DNA of 64,000 bases, taken from contig NZ_SLVP01000001.1 in assembly GCF_004345425.1 (NCBI RefSeq), positions 744,001 to 808,000 on the forward strand. The letters run 5' to 3'. Position 1 is the stretch's first letter. Every line of letters begins with the position of its first letter. Of this stretch, positions 9,061-18,317 are shown piece after piece. Below the pieces are notes generated by a model that saw nothing but the letters and a program-made list of their open reading frames with translations, was not told the DNA's origin and made no database searches. The position numbers were made by a program, and so were the translations under genes. This DNA is from Paenibacillus sp. BK033. Lineage in GTDB: Bacteria > Bacillota > Bacilli > Paenibacillales > Paenibacillaceae.

Positions 9061-9080
9061 TGTATTAGTCGATTAATACA
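9061..9080 (+). promoter_or_regulatory. Operator 2 (inverted repeat) upstream of the permease gene
   Basis: TGTATTA-6 nt-TAATACA, half-sites identical to operator 1 with a different centre (GTCGAT instead of CTGCCA). A second overlapping repeat, ATACA-5 nt-TGTAT, occupies 9051-9065. It lies between the repressor gene and the permease ribosome binding site (GGAGGTG, 9081-9087), so bound repressor could form a roadblock or control an internal promoter. Confidence 0.75.
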
Positions 9081-9094
9081 GGAGGTGCTGGCAA

Positions 9095-9868
9095 GTGAAA
9101 GGTTTGTACCGGCTGCTTAATATTCAATTTGCATCCATGCTGCCCGTTATTTTGATTTTGACGGCGGGGATGATCGTTACGCCTTATCTTCTGCTGCAAT
9201 CGGCGGCAGAGAAACTGAACGAAAATTCCGTTCATCCAAGATTCGAGAGCCTATATTATACATCGGGCTGCAAGACGGCGCTGTTTGTGTTTATTGCGGC
9301 ATTCTGCGTTTATTTTCTCATGAAGCAGTACAACGCGTATTGGGGAAGCAAAAGCATTTATACGTACTTAACCCTACCGGTAAAACGCGAGGCGTATTAT
9401 TGGAGCAACCTGCTATCTTTTATAATCGGGCTGCTGTTGCTTTTTGCCGCTCATTTACTTGCGATCCGCTGGGGGTACTCGGCTTATGCGAGCCATATCG
9501 GAAGCTATGCGGACGGCAGGTTCGTGATGCATAACGGGCTGTTCCTTGCTTTTATCCGATCCAACTTTCTAAAGGTATTATTGCCGATAAGCATCAGCGG
9601 TTGGGTAGCTTCGGTCAGCATACTCGTAAGCCTGGCAACCGGACTTTATTATGCGTTCCTGTGCGAACGCGGCAGACGGCATTGGTACATCATTCTCGTC
9701 GTAGCCGCAGGGTGGATCGTCAGGCATATTTTTAATGGTCAGATTGAAGCGCCAAATATGGATTGGACGATGGCAAAGCTGTATGCGTATAGCATATCCC
9801 TGTTACTCTTGAGCGTTTTCTTCATCTGGCATAGCACGAGGCTGGTCCGGAGAGGGGGTATCGCCTGA
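9095..9868 (+). CDS. ABC exporter membrane subunit (ytr-type operon)
   Basis: 257 residues with about six hydrophobic segments (around 15-37, 63-82, 105-127, 160-190, 198-215, 230-247), characteristic of ABC-2-type permeases of bacitracin/envelope-stress operons. Its ATPase partner is the last gene of the operon (12401). The GTG start is fixed by GGAGGTG seven nt upstream. The stop TGA overlaps the next ATG by one base, indicating translational coupling. Export substrate unknown. Confidence 0.75.
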   Translation: MKGLYRLLNIQFASMLPVILILTAGMIVTPYLLLQSAAEKLNENSVHPRFESLYYTSGCKTALFVFIAAFCVYFLMKQYNAYWGSKSIYTYLTLPVKREAYYWSNLLSFIIGLLLLFAAHLLAIRWGYSAYASHIGSYADGRFVMHNGLFLAFIRSNFLKVLLPISISGWVASVSILVSLATGLYYAFLCERGRRHWYIILVVAAGWIVRHIFNGQIEAPNMDWTMAKLYAYSISLLLLSVFFIWHSTRLVRRGGIA

Positions 9869-11151
9869 TGCAGCGTTTAGGGAAAATCTTATCGCGCCAT
9901 GCGGCCCTTCCGATATTCATTCTGGCGCTGCTTCTGATTGCGTCGCAATTCATGCTGGTTCATGCGGACAATGATAACGGAGTCTTTTATTTAAAGGATC
10001 ATGAAGGAGAGCAAGCGGCGTTGTCGGATGTGACCATTAGCGGCGAGCTCGGTGACGGCTTTCACAGTACCTTGTTTAAGCTGTTCGACGGAAAGGTGAC
10101 GACGGGTACGAAGCTTTTTGATCCGCCGCGGGCGGTTTGGTACAACAGCACGCAGCCTGATAAGTTAAAAGGGAAATGGAGGTTCGACAACATCTTTTCC
10201 CCGGATTCGATTGTGGCTAGAGATCCAAACGATCCAGGCAGCTATTGGCAGGCATCGGTACATCCGAATATCACGGAGTATGACGACAGCAATCAGCCGA
10301 GAAGCGATAATACGGCCACTTACACGAACCGGCTCGAATACGGGTTGGCCAGCGTTGGAGATCAATACTATTTCGCAGTGCCGTCGACGAACCGTTATGT
10401 CGGAACATCCGGAATCTATGCGTTAACCTTTACAAGCGGCAGGGATTACAAAGGGCAATTGCCGGAATCGGAGGCGTTGGCCACCTTCAGCCTGGATAAA
10501 AACAAAGGTGACGGCTCTTCTGAAATACAGGTGCTTGGACTTGAAGCGGTTGGCGGCAAGCTTGCATTAGTGCTGGAGGAGGACCAGAAGCTGGTGATTC
10601 GGAGCTACGACAGCAAGAGCGGAGAGCTGCTAGGGGAAGCGGCCGTTAGCGGCTTTTCTATCTCGGGTTCCGCTAAAGCGGTTCAAGGCCGTTCGTTCTA
10701 TGAATCGTATGAATCGTATTCGGATTCCGTCAGCAATACGTTATGCTTGGCGTTTATGAGCAATCCAGACCAAGGTCAAGTGCGTAAAACGGTATGGAGC
10801 TTTGATCTGGCAAACGGGGTAAAGCTGCTGGACGAAACGGCCGTAACCTATCCGGACGATATGGAGTCAAACCTGCGCGACTTGAAAAGCGCCAATTACG
10901 CGAATGGCAGGCTTTACGTCATCTATCAGTCAACGGAAACCAAGGTGGAAAGCAATATCGTGTTCGACATCGCCCGGCCCAAACATCTGATGATACGGGT
11001 ATACAAGGCATCCAAGCTTCAGTATGAAGGCGAGCTTGTAACGGATCGGAACCAGGACGGCAATCGGGTCGAACACCTTGCAACCAGCTATGACTATGAT
11101 CCAATGCATAACAGGGAATTTGAAAATATCCGGATCCGGCCAGCGGAATAA
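9868..11151 (+). CDS. Membrane-anchored extracytoplasmic protein, unknown function (copy A)
   Basis: 427 residues: one N-terminal hydrophobic helix (about 13-32) acting as an uncleaved anchor or signal, then a large soluble, beta-rich, outward-facing domain. I do not recognise a named family. It is clearly paralogous to the next gene: both start the domain with YLKD, share a DVTISGELGD / PISISGDISD segment, a LFDPP / LYDPP turn, and end with the pair HLMIRVYKA and YEGELV. The repeated short blades (GGKLALVLEE, GGKLALILKE) would suit a propeller-like fold. Encoded in a YtrA-controlled ABC operon, it may be an external accessory or sensor of the transporter; this is inference. Confidence 0.7.
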   Translation: MQRLGKILSRHAALPIFILALLLIASQFMLVHADNDNGVFYLKDHEGEQAALSDVTISGELGDGFHSTLFKLFDGKVTTGTKLFDPPRAVWYNSTQPDKLKGKWRFDNIFSPDSIVARDPNDPGSYWQASVHPNITEYDDSNQPRSDNTATYTNRLEYGLASVGDQYYFAVPSTNRYVGTSGIYALTFTSGRDYKGQLPESEALATFSLDKNKGDGSSEIQVLGLEAVGGKLALVLEEDQKLVIRSYDSKSGELLGEAAVSGFSISGSAKAVQGRSFYESYESYSDSVSNTLCLAFMSNPDQGQVRKTVWSFDLANGVKLLDETAVTYPDDMESNLRDLKSANYANGRLYVIYQSTETKVESNIVFDIARPKHLMIRVYKASKLQYEGELVTDRNQDGNRVEHLATSYDYDPMHNREFENIRIRPAE

Positions 11152-11167
11152 GGAGAGGTGTACGTTG

Positions 11168-12394
11168 ATGATTGTCCGCAAGCTATCCCGACATCTAGCG
11201 ATTCCGGCCGCCGTAATAGCCATCTTGTTAATTGGAATCTTTGCCTGGCTGAACCATGCCCATCAGAATGCGGGAACCTTATATTTAAAAGACCGCTTTG
11301 GCGATCGGTCGGCAATCAACCCGATCAGCATCTCAGGAGATATTAGCGACCAGTACGCCAGCACGACGTTTGAGATTAACGATGGGCAATTATCGGTGCA
11401 TACAGAGTTGTACGATCCTCCTCTACTTCTGCCGGATCATTACAAGTACGTTAACGGGGGCAAAAAAAGGATAGACAATCTGGAATATGAGGTGCACGGA
11501 GAAGGCGCGTTTTACGTGATGTATTACGACAAGAATTTGTTAAATGCCAAGAATAACGGCCAGTCCTCGCTGGTATATACGAATATTGTGAACGCGGACT
11601 CGGACAGCAAATATTCCAATTCGCTGGAGTATGGACTCGCAAAGCTTGGAGATCATCTGTACTTTACCGTGCCAACCACGGCAGAAAATACGGGCACAAA
11701 CGGCATTTACGAGCTTTCTTTTGCAAAGGATGGAACGACCCGGACAGTGGCTGAATTTAGTCTGGATCAGAATAAAGAAGGTGCCTCTCTTGCCGTGCTT
11801 GGACTTGCGGCAGCGGGCGGCAAGCTTGCGCTTATATTGAAGGAGCACGGGCATGTCGTCGTGAGAGGTTACGATCCGGAAAGCGGGAAGATGCTTGGCA
11901 GTATCATGCTTGATCCATCGAGCAGCATGTATTCGGATCAATATGAGGCTTATTCCAATGATATGGTATTGAATCTTGTCTTTCAGAACAATTCCGTTCA
12001 AACGGAGCATACCTTTTATCACAAAACGGTATGGAGTATCGATTTCCAATACGGCATGCAGCTGGTGGATACGACCAATCTGGACTATGCAAGCACCCGG
12101 AAGGATTATTATCGCAGCCGAATGAACATGCAATACCTGGGTGGAAGGCTGTATTTGGTTTATACGTTTACGGAACCTAGACCAGAGGATCGGTTTGATA
12201 GCTTCCTGCCTATTCATTTAATGATAAGAGTGTATAAGGCGAATCGGCTTCTTTACGAGGGCGAGCTAGTATCGGATTTGAACGATGATCTGGTGAATAC
12301 CTTTAACTGGCCGGAAGGATCGTCTTATGATCTCCAGCTCTACGACTATCGTTTATTCGACCATCTTAGGCTTGAGCGAGGAAAGGGGGAATAG
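11168..12394 (+). CDS. Membrane-anchored extracytoplasmic protein, unknown function (copy B)
   Basis: About 408 residues, a tandem paralog of the preceding gene: an N-terminal membrane helix (about 10-28) and the same outer domain with YLKD, SISGDISD, TELYDPP, EYGLAKLGDHLYF, GGKLALILKEHG and HLMIRVYKANRLLYEGELVSD. I place the start at ATG 11168 (or the adjacent TTG 11165) because GGAGAGG lies directly upstream at 11152-11158; the longer open frame reading back into the previous gene lacks a ribosome binding site. No catalytic motif is evident. Confidence 0.7.
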   Translation: MIVRKLSRHLAIPAAVIAILLIGIFAWLNHAHQNAGTLYLKDRFGDRSAINPISISGDISDQYASTTFEINDGQLSVHTELYDPPLLLPDHYKYVNGGKKRIDNLEYEVHGEGAFYVMYYDKNLLNAKNNGQSSLVYTNIVNADSDSKYSNSLEYGLAKLGDHLYFTVPTTAENTGTNGIYELSFAKDGTTRTVAEFSLDQNKEGASLAVLGLAAAGGKLALILKEHGHVVVRGYDPESGKMLGSIMLDPSSSMYSDQYEAYSNDMVLNLVFQNNSVQTEHTFYHKTVWSIDFQYGMQLVDTTNLDYASTRKDYYRSRMNMQYLGGRLYLVYTFTEPRPEDRFDSFLPIHLMIRVYKANRLLYEGELVSDLNDDLVNTFNWPEGSSYDLQLYDYRLFDHLRLERGKGE

Positions 12395-12400
12395 CGAGCC

Positions 12401-13117
12401 ATGCTTGAATTAAAATACGTGGAGAAAACATTCGGTAATGCCAGACCTATCCTGCATGTCCGGGATTTGACCATTACAAGCGGCGAAATTGTTGGCGTAT
12501 TGGGCGAGAACGGAAGCGGGAAAACCACGCTGCTCAAAGCGATTATGGGGCTGGGCGAGGTCCAGCATCGGGACATTTTGCTGAACGGCCGTCCTGTAGA
12601 GGAACAGTATGAGCAGCTTGCTTATATAACCGAAGAGGGAAGCTACATTCCGAAGCTGACACCGGTTCAGTATGCGGAATTTCTTTCCGCCTTTTACCCG
12701 CAATTTGACTCTGCGTATTATAACAAGCTGCTGAAATTTTATGAGCTGGAGCCCGATAAACGCATTCGCACCTTCTCGAGAGGCCAGAAATCCAAGCTGG
12801 AGATCAGTGCGGGGATGGCGAAGGGCGCCAAATATATTCTGATGGATGAACCGTTCCTCGGCAAAGATATGTTTACGCGGCGGGACTTCCTGAAGCTGAT
12901 GATCGGCAATCTGAAGGGGGATGAGACGATCCTGATCGTTACCCATCACCTTGACGAGATTGAGACGGTTACCGACCGTGCGCTTATCATGTCCAGAGGC
13001 CGAATCGAAGCCGATCTATACATGGATGACCTGCGGGAGCAAGGCAAGGAGCTTGCCGCCATCATGGCGGAAAAAGCAGGCTATCGGCCGGACCGGTACA
13101 AAAGCGTGCTGGAATAA
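12401..13117 (+). CDS. ABC transporter ATP-binding subunit (ytr-type operon)
   Basis: 238-residue ABC ATPase with Walker A GENGSGKTTLL near residue 35, the degenerate signature FSRGQKSKLEISAGMA (RGQ rather than SGGQ, common in YtrB/BcrA-like exporters), Walker B YILMDEPF, and the switch histidine in VTHHLDE. It powers the permease encoded at 9095, in the same operon. The operon ends at a strong terminator immediately after the stop. Confidence 0.9.
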   Translation: MLELKYVEKTFGNARPILHVRDLTITSGEIVGVLGENGSGKTTLLKAIMGLGEVQHRDILLNGRPVEEQYEQLAYITEEGSYIPKLTPVQYAEFLSAFYPQFDSAYYNKLLKFYELEPDKRIRTFSRGQKSKLEISAGMAKGAKYILMDEPFLGKDMFTRRDFLKLMIGNLKGDETILIVTHHLDEIETVTDRALIMSRGRIEADLYMDDLREQGKELAAIMAEKAGYRPDRYKSVLE

Positions 13118-13121
13118 AATA

Positions 13122-13160
13122 AAAGGAGCAGCGTTTGCGATAAACGCGGCTCCTTTTTTT
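13122..13160. terminator. Bidirectional terminator
   Basis: A 15-bp stem with one mismatch (13122-13136 with 13142-13156), 5-nt loop, followed by eight T; A/T-rich on the other side too. Serves the ABC operon and the convergent Lrp gene. Confidence 0.85.
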
Positions 13161-13591
13161 TACTTCATCTGCCCAATAGACAAGCTTACCTTATAGTTGC
13201 CGTAGGCAAGCAGTTCGTCGAGAAAGCCGGTCAGCTCCGGCTGCGAGCCGACGCGCACGCGCATCCAATAACAGCCTTCGCCGCTGACGCGGTGAATCTC
13301 AACAACCTGGCCGCTGCTGCCCGCGAATTGCTGGAACGTCTGATGAGCCGTGTTGGAAGACAAGAAGACGGTGACAAAGGCATGGACGGTCAGGCCGATT
13401 TTCTCGGGATTCCAATTGACCGTTGTGCCTTCAATGATGCCAAGGTCCTGCAGCTTGCGGACGCGGGCGCCTACGGCCTGTCCGGTCATATGCACCTGTT
13501 CCCCAATCGATTTATGAGACTGGCTGGCATCCGCAATCAAGCAGCTTAATATTTGTCTGTCGATATCGTCAATTCCGTATGAGCTTAACAT
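13160..13591 (-). CDS. Lrp/AsnC-family transcriptional regulator
   Basis: 143 residues: an N-terminal helix-turn-helix (about 8-60, DDIDRQILSCLIADASQSHK then VGARVRKLQDLGIIEG) and a C-terminal RAM/AsnC effector domain (about 70-140) with the family's alternating beta strands. Lrp proteins sense amino acids and act locally or globally. It is divergent from the metallo-hydrolase gene at 13713, with 121 bp between the starts, and could control it. AAAGGA precedes the ATG at about 9 nt. Confidence 0.9.
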   Translation of the reverse strand: MLSSYGIDDIDRQILSCLIADASQSHKSIGEQVHMTGQAVGARVRKLQDLGIIEGTTVNWNPEKIGLTVHAFVTVFLSSNTAHQTFQQFAGSSGQVVEIHRVSGEGCYWMRVRVGSQPELTGFLDELLAYGNYKVSLSIGQMK

Positions 13592-13712
13592 GTCGGAAGA
13601 ATCCTTTCATTATGAAAATAAAAGCGGCTAAATCGTTTCACGAGGTTATTTCTGCGCGATGCGGCTTTATTTTATAATTGTATCAGACACATTAAGAAAT
13701 GAGGGACACAAA

Positions 13713-14471
13713 ATGAATATACGATTAATCCGACATGCGACGCTGTGGCTGGACTATGCGGGAGTACAGTTTCTTGTTGATCCGATGTTTAGCGACGCCG
13801 GCGTAAATCCGCCGATTATGAATTCAACGAATGACCGGCGCAATCCGCTTGTACCGCTGCCTTTTCCTAAGGAAAAGCTGCTGCAGCCGGAGGTTATTCT
13901 CGTCAGCCACCTCCATCCGGATCATTGGGATGCCGCCGCAATCGAATCGCTGCCGAAGTCGACACCGCTGTTCTGCCAGCCGGGAGACGGGCCAGCGATC
14001 ACAAGCCAGCATTTTGCTAGCGTAACGGAAATCGGGCAATCCGTCCTCTATAAAGGCATTACAATCTCAAGAACAAGCGGAAGGCATGGAACGGGAGAGA
14101 TCGGCGAAAGAATGGGCCAGGTGTCAGGTTTTGTTCTTCAAGCGGAAGGCGAGCCGACCCTTTATATCGCGGGCGATACCATCTGGTGTGAAGAAGTAAA
14201 GCATGCTTTGGATGCTTTCAAGCCGGATGTCGCGGTAATCAATGCGGGCGGGGCGCAATTTGCCGTTGGCGATCCCATTACAATGAATGCGGAGGATGTC
14301 ATCCGGGTATGCCGTTACGCACCGTCTACGAAGGTAGTTGCCGTTCATATGGATACGATTAATCATTGTTTGGCGACAAGAGATGTTTTAAGAGAAGCGT
14401 TAAGCGCGGAAGGGCTGCTTGGTCAGGTTCTGATCCCTGCGGACGGAGAGCGGGTAACATTAGACAAGTAA
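13713..14471 (+). CDS. Metallo-beta-lactamase-fold hydrolase (UlaG-like)
   Basis: 252 residues. The zinc-binding signature is SHLHPDHWD near residue 67 (HxHxDH), with a further ligand aspartate in YIAGDTIW and the final histidine in VHMDTINH. The N-terminus IRLIRHATLWLDYAGVQFLVDP, quoted as RHATLWLDYAG, is typical of the UlaG/YcbL-like 'L-ascorbate lactonase' subgroup; the true substrate cannot be named. The start is set at ATG 13713, seven nt after GAGGGA; the longer frame from 13659 has no ribosome binding site. A TATAAT -10 box is visible at 13673-13678, without a clear -35. Confidence 0.85.
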   Translation: MNIRLIRHATLWLDYAGVQFLVDPMFSDAGVNPPIMNSTNDRRNPLVPLPFPKEKLLQPEVILVSHLHPDHWDAAAIESLPKSTPLFCQPGDGPAITSQHFASVTEIGQSVLYKGITISRTSGRHGTGEIGERMGQVSGFVLQAEGEPTLYIAGDTIWCEEVKHALDAFKPDVAVINAGGAQFAVGDPITMNAEDVIRVCRYAPSTKVVAVHMDTINHCLATRDVLREALSAEGLLGQVLIPADGERVTLDK

Positions 14472-14517
14472 TGCCGGATGGTCCGGTTAAAAGCTTCCGG
14501 GCATCCGGAATATAAAC

Positions 14518-14553
14518 AAACGGCTGTGCTAAAGTTCGCACAGCCGTTTTTTC
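14518..14553. terminator. Bidirectional terminator
   Basis: A perfect 12-bp stem (14518-14529 with 14538-14549) with an 8-nt loop and T-run, between the convergent hydrolase and helicase genes. Confidence 0.9.
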
Positions 14554-14569
14554 GTCTATTCCAATCCTC

Positions 14570-17500
14570 TTACAAATCCCGTTCATCGGCGCCAATCGCC
14601 AAAATCTCGCGGATATCCGCGTCGGTAAGCGATGATAGCTGCTCCTCGCCGGGCCGGATAATGTCGTCGATCATATTTTTCTTCCGTTCTTGAAGCGCGT
14701 ACATCTTATCTTCAACCGTGCCGTGGGCTGCCAGCCGGATAACCTGAACCACCTTGGTTTGACCAATCCGGTGGGCCCGGTCGGCAGCCTGCTGCTCGAC
14801 GGCAGGATTCCACCACAGATCATACAAAACGACGGTATCGGCACCCGTCAGGTTAAGTCCTGTTCCGCCTGCTTTTAGCGATGCGAGGAAGATATCCTTC
14901 TCCCCGTCGTTGAACCGGTTGCATAGCTCCACCCGCTCGGCGGCTTTGGTACTGCCGTCGAGGTAGAAATAAGTGATGCCCTGGCGGACCAGTTCTTTGC
15001 TGATGAGTCCCAGCATTTCGGTGAACTGCGAGAAGATCAGCATCCGTTTGCCCGTGCTGCGGCACTCCTCCACGATTTCGAACAGCTGCTCGAACTTGGC
15101 GGAGCTGCCTTCGTAATCGGTAATAAATAACGCCGGATGGCAGCAGATTTGGCGCAGCCGGGTCAGGCCGGCCAAAATTTTGATCCGGTTCTGCTGGAAG
15201 CTCCGGTCATTATCCAGATGCTTGACGGTTTCCGTACGCAGCTTGGCCAAATACGAGACGTACAGCTTCTTCTGTTCCGGCAGCAGACTGGTGGCCTGCA
15301 GGGTCTCGATTTTATCCGGCAGCTCCTTCAGCACGTCGGTCTTCAGGCGGCGCAGGAGGAAGGGGCGCGCGCGGCGCGCGATGTTTTCCCTCGGCAGGTC
15401 GGAGAACACCTTGCGGGCAGGGAACAGCTCGGGGAACACGGCGCCAAAAATGGACCACAGCTCCTCGACTCTGTTCTCAAGCGGAGTACCGGTTAACCCG
15501 AAACGGTTCTTGGCCTGCAGCGCTTTTACGGCCTGCGCGGTTTGGGTGGTATGATTTTTGAACGCCTGCGCTTCATCCAGAATAACCGTATGATAGAAGC
15601 GCTGGACGTACAGCTCGATATCCCGGCGCAGCAGCGGGTACGACGTGATGACGACGTCTATCCCTTTCAGGGACCTTAACTTGGCAGCTCTCTCCGGTCT
15701 CGTGCCGTCTGCGATGATGACTTGGATCTCCGGAGCAAACTTCTTCAGCTCGCTAAGCCAATTGTACATAAGGGAAGCCGGCGTAACGATAATGGCGGGC
15801 TGCTCCAGTTCCCGGATCTCCGGAAGACAGGAGAGAAGGAACGCGATGCTTTGAATCGTTTTGCCAAGTCCCATATCGTCCGCGAGAATGCCGCCGAACC
15901 GGTAATGGGCCAGCGTCTTCATCCATTGGAAGCCGTAAGTCTGATAATCCCTCAGCACATGCCGCAGCGTGACCGGTACTTCGAATTCCAGGTGATCCGG
16001 GTTGCGGATATGAGCCAGCAGCTTTCGCAGCGATTTGCCGAGCTGAATGGTCCTTCCTTCATTCTCGAAATCCCCGAGATGGAGTCCGCGCGCCACCGGG
16101 ATACGGAAGACGGATTGATTCAGGTCCGAACGGAGGAAGCCGGTCTCGTTAATAATCCTCGTAATAGCCTCGTATTCCTTGCCCTCGAGCGGCAGCAGCG
16201 CGCCTTCCTGCAGCCGGTGGTATCGGCGTTTCTCCACGATAGAACGGAGCACGCTGCGGATCTCGTCGTCGGAAATGCCGGTCAGCTCGAACTTGAATTC
16301 CAGCCAGTTCGTTCTCTCGTCCACTTCAACCTTCAGCAAAGGCGGCGTATTCGGGGCAACGATTCTCGTCTTGACGGCCGAGGTGGCATGGACCTGCAGC
16401 AGCTTCTCCAGCTTGGGAATGGTATGTCTTAGAAACTCGTATTCGCTGTCCTCGTCTTGCATGTAGTAGCCAAGCTCGGTGGTAATAAAACCGCTTTGCT
16501 CCATAATATCGAGAATTTGGTTCTCCCGGTCTCCGTCCCGGAGGAGGATACGGTCCCCGGTCTTGTAATCCGCGTGAGCCGCCAGCGGGTTGATCTTGAT
16601 CTCCCCGTATTGAAACTCCAGCTCCGCAAGCAGTCGGTCCCGGATCCGGTCCAGATAAAGTCTCGCCTGCAGGGAAGTTTGCACGATTTTTTCCGATACG
16701 CTCCGAGTCACTTGAACTTGACCAAGCTTCATCAGCTCGGGGACAACCTTCTCCATAAAAGGCTCGATCTGTTCCGGCGAAATGACGACATGCCGACGGT
16801 GCGAGGCGTCCAGCATATTTTTGAAATCGGCCAGCTGTTTGCACGAGGCCTCGGGAAGCCGCTTCATCCGGCCTTCGCTCAGCACCATGTTGTAGGCGGG
16901 TAAGACGGTAATCTTGTCTAATCCTTCAACATTCAACTGAAAGCCGCTCTCGTCCTGCTCGCCAAATTCGAATCGGACAGGAGAGGCTTCGTCGTTTATT
17001 TGGAGGCCGGCGGTAACGGTGCCCTCCTGATCAATCAGCACGGAAGGACAAGCGGCAAGCAGAGGCAGCACGGTTGGCCAATCCGCCGGGGGAATCATAA
17101 GCATCCGGTTGTTTGGTTTTCCGCGAGCCTTTCCGTTGAAAGGAGCCGCCTCCTCCTGATACAGCGCTTCGTTCCTGCTGATCCGGGCCAATTCGCCCAG
17201 CAAGGCATAATCTTCATTTCGGAATCGGTGCTCGGCAGGGTTAAACGTAAACTGCTTGGAGAAGGTGCGAGTGACGTTTAAGGCTATTCCTTCGATAAAT
17301 GCGCGGATATCCGGCACGACGTACAGCCTGCCAAGACCCGTCCGGAGCTCGATTCCTATCCGGTAGTTCCGGTAACCGCTCGAGAAGATCACGCAGGTGA
17401 ACTGAATCTCAACGGGTATGCGGGTATCTCTTACATAACGCGTACTGCCAAGAAGCGCGGACTGACCCCGTTCCCGGCTGCCGAATAAGTCCAATATGCT

Positions 17501-17845
17501 GGACGACAGCAGCTGGTCGCTTGCCGAGATGCGGGCCAGGTTTAGCGCTTCCTCAGGCATCTCAGGCAGCTCTAACAGATGCAGCAGCATGGCTGCGACA
17601 TGTTCGCAATATTTATCTTCGGGATCAAAGTCCGGGCAGGTGCAGGTTGCCACGATCTCGCCGCGGAGGCGGGTAGCCGTCACGGTCAGGTCGCGGTTCG
17701 TCCGGACATTGGCTTCGCAGAACGGCTTGTCCGGGTCATACCGCAATATCGTCACCCCGCCCGCCTGCCAGATGGCCTCTCCTTCTTCGAAGGCAAACCG
17801 GCCGCATAACACACGGACATCATCATCGGTATATGAAAAGCTCAT
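14570..17845 (-). CDS. SNF2-family DNA-dependent ATPase with N-terminal SWIM zinc finger
   Basis: 1091 residues. The SWIM finger (CTCPDF...CEH) is at about residues 65-85. A bacterial SNF2-associated region occupies the middle. The helicase core starts near 620: motif I DDMGLGKT, motif II DEAQ, motif III LTGTPLEN, then the C-terminal lobe with IFSQFTEML, GGTGLNLTGADTV and the arginine-finger motif ADRAHRIGQ. Such proteins remodel protein-DNA complexes and are linked to DNA repair or transcription recycling. AAAGGA lies about 9 nt before the ATG. The gene follows the MarR gene by 19 bp and may be cotranscribed with it. Confidence 0.95.
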   Translation of the reverse strand: MSFSYTDDDVRVLCGRFAFEEGEAIWQAGGVTILRYDPDKPFCEANVRTNRDLTVTATRLRGEIVATCTCPDFDPEDKYCEHVAAMLLHLLELPEMPEEALNLARISASDQLLSSSILDLFGSRERGQSALLGSTRYVRDTRIPVEIQFTCVIFSSGYRNYRIGIELRTGLGRLYVVPDIRAFIEGIALNVTRTFSKQFTFNPAEHRFRNEDYALLGELARISRNEALYQEEAAPFNGKARGKPNNRMLMIPPADWPTVLPLLAACPSVLIDQEGTVTAGLQINDEASPVRFEFGEQDESGFQLNVEGLDKITVLPAYNMVLSEGRMKRLPEASCKQLADFKNMLDASHRRHVVISPEQIEPFMEKVVPELMKLGQVQVTRSVSEKIVQTSLQARLYLDRIRDRLLAELEFQYGEIKINPLAAHADYKTGDRILLRDGDRENQILDIMEQSGFITTELGYYMQDEDSEYEFLRHTIPKLEKLLQVHATSAVKTRIVAPNTPPLLKVEVDERTNWLEFKFELTGISDDEIRSVLRSIVEKRRYHRLQEGALLPLEGKEYEAITRIINETGFLRSDLNQSVFRIPVARGLHLGDFENEGRTIQLGKSLRKLLAHIRNPDHLEFEVPVTLRHVLRDYQTYGFQWMKTLAHYRFGGILADDMGLGKTIQSIAFLLSCLPEIRELEQPAIIVTPASLMYNWLSELKKFAPEIQVIIADGTRPERAAKLRSLKGIDVVITSYPLLRRDIELYVQRFYHTVILDEAQAFKNHTTQTAQAVKALQAKNRFGLTGTPLENRVEELWSIFGAVFPELFPARKVFSDLPRENIARRARPFLLRRLKTDVLKELPDKIETLQATSLLPEQKKLYVSYLAKLRTETVKHLDNDRSFQQNRIKILAGLTRLRQICCHPALFITDYEGSSAKFEQLFEIVEECRSTGKRMLIFSQFTEMLGLISKELVRQGITYFYLDGSTKAAERVELCNRFNDGEKDIFLASLKAGGTGLNLTGADTVVLYDLWWNPAVEQQAADRAHRIGQTKVVQVIRLAAHGTVEDKMYALQERKKNMIDDIIRPGEEQLSSLTDADIREILAIGADERDL

Positions 17846-17864
17846 AAGCTGTAATCCTTTCCGG

Positions 17865-18308
17865 TTATTCGCTCAGTTGATGCAGCAAACGCAGCAGCTC
17901 GCCGCGTTCCTCCGGCGTTATCGAAGCGAGCACCATGTCTGCGGACTCGCTCATCGCAAGCCGCGCTTGTTGAATGAGAGGAGGCGCTGTGTCGGATAAT
18001 TGGATAAAAGTAGCCCGGCGGTCTTCCGGGTCAGGTTGGCGAACGATCAGCTTCTCCTGCTCAAGCGCATCCACGAATTGCGTAACGGTCCGCGGCTTGA
18101 TGCCAAGCTTTGCGGCGATATCGCTCATCCGGATTTGTCCGGCTTCGGCGACAGAGACAAGGAAGCGCAGCCTTGGTCCGGACAAATATTCCGGAACTTC
18201 GAAGGCGGATAATTGGGCTTCGAACCGGAGATGCAGCCGGTGGGTTGTCCGGAGCAGCGTTTCCAGCAGATGGCCGGCTGACGGTATCGTCGTTTCGGAT
18301 GCTTCCAT
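17865..18308 (-). CDS. MarR-family regulator
   Basis: 147 residues with the MarR winged helix: RMSDIAAKLGIKPRTVTQFV (about 60-79) and the wing EQEKLIVRQPDPEDRRATFI, whose DxRR motif is diagnostic. AAGGAGG precedes the ATG at 5 nt. Divergent from the oxidoreductase gene at 18447 with a shared palindrome at 18366-18377, a standard arrangement for a MarR sensor of electrophiles or quinones controlling a detoxifying reductase. Confidence 0.9.
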   Translation of the reverse strand: MEASETTIPSAGHLLETLLRTTHRLHLRFEAQLSAFEVPEYLSGPRLRFLVSVAEAGQIRMSDIAAKLGIKPRTVTQFVDALEQEKLIVRQPDPEDRRATFIQLSDTAPPLIQQARLAMSESADMVLASITPEERGELLRLLHQLSE

Positions 18309-18317
18309 AGTTCCTCC

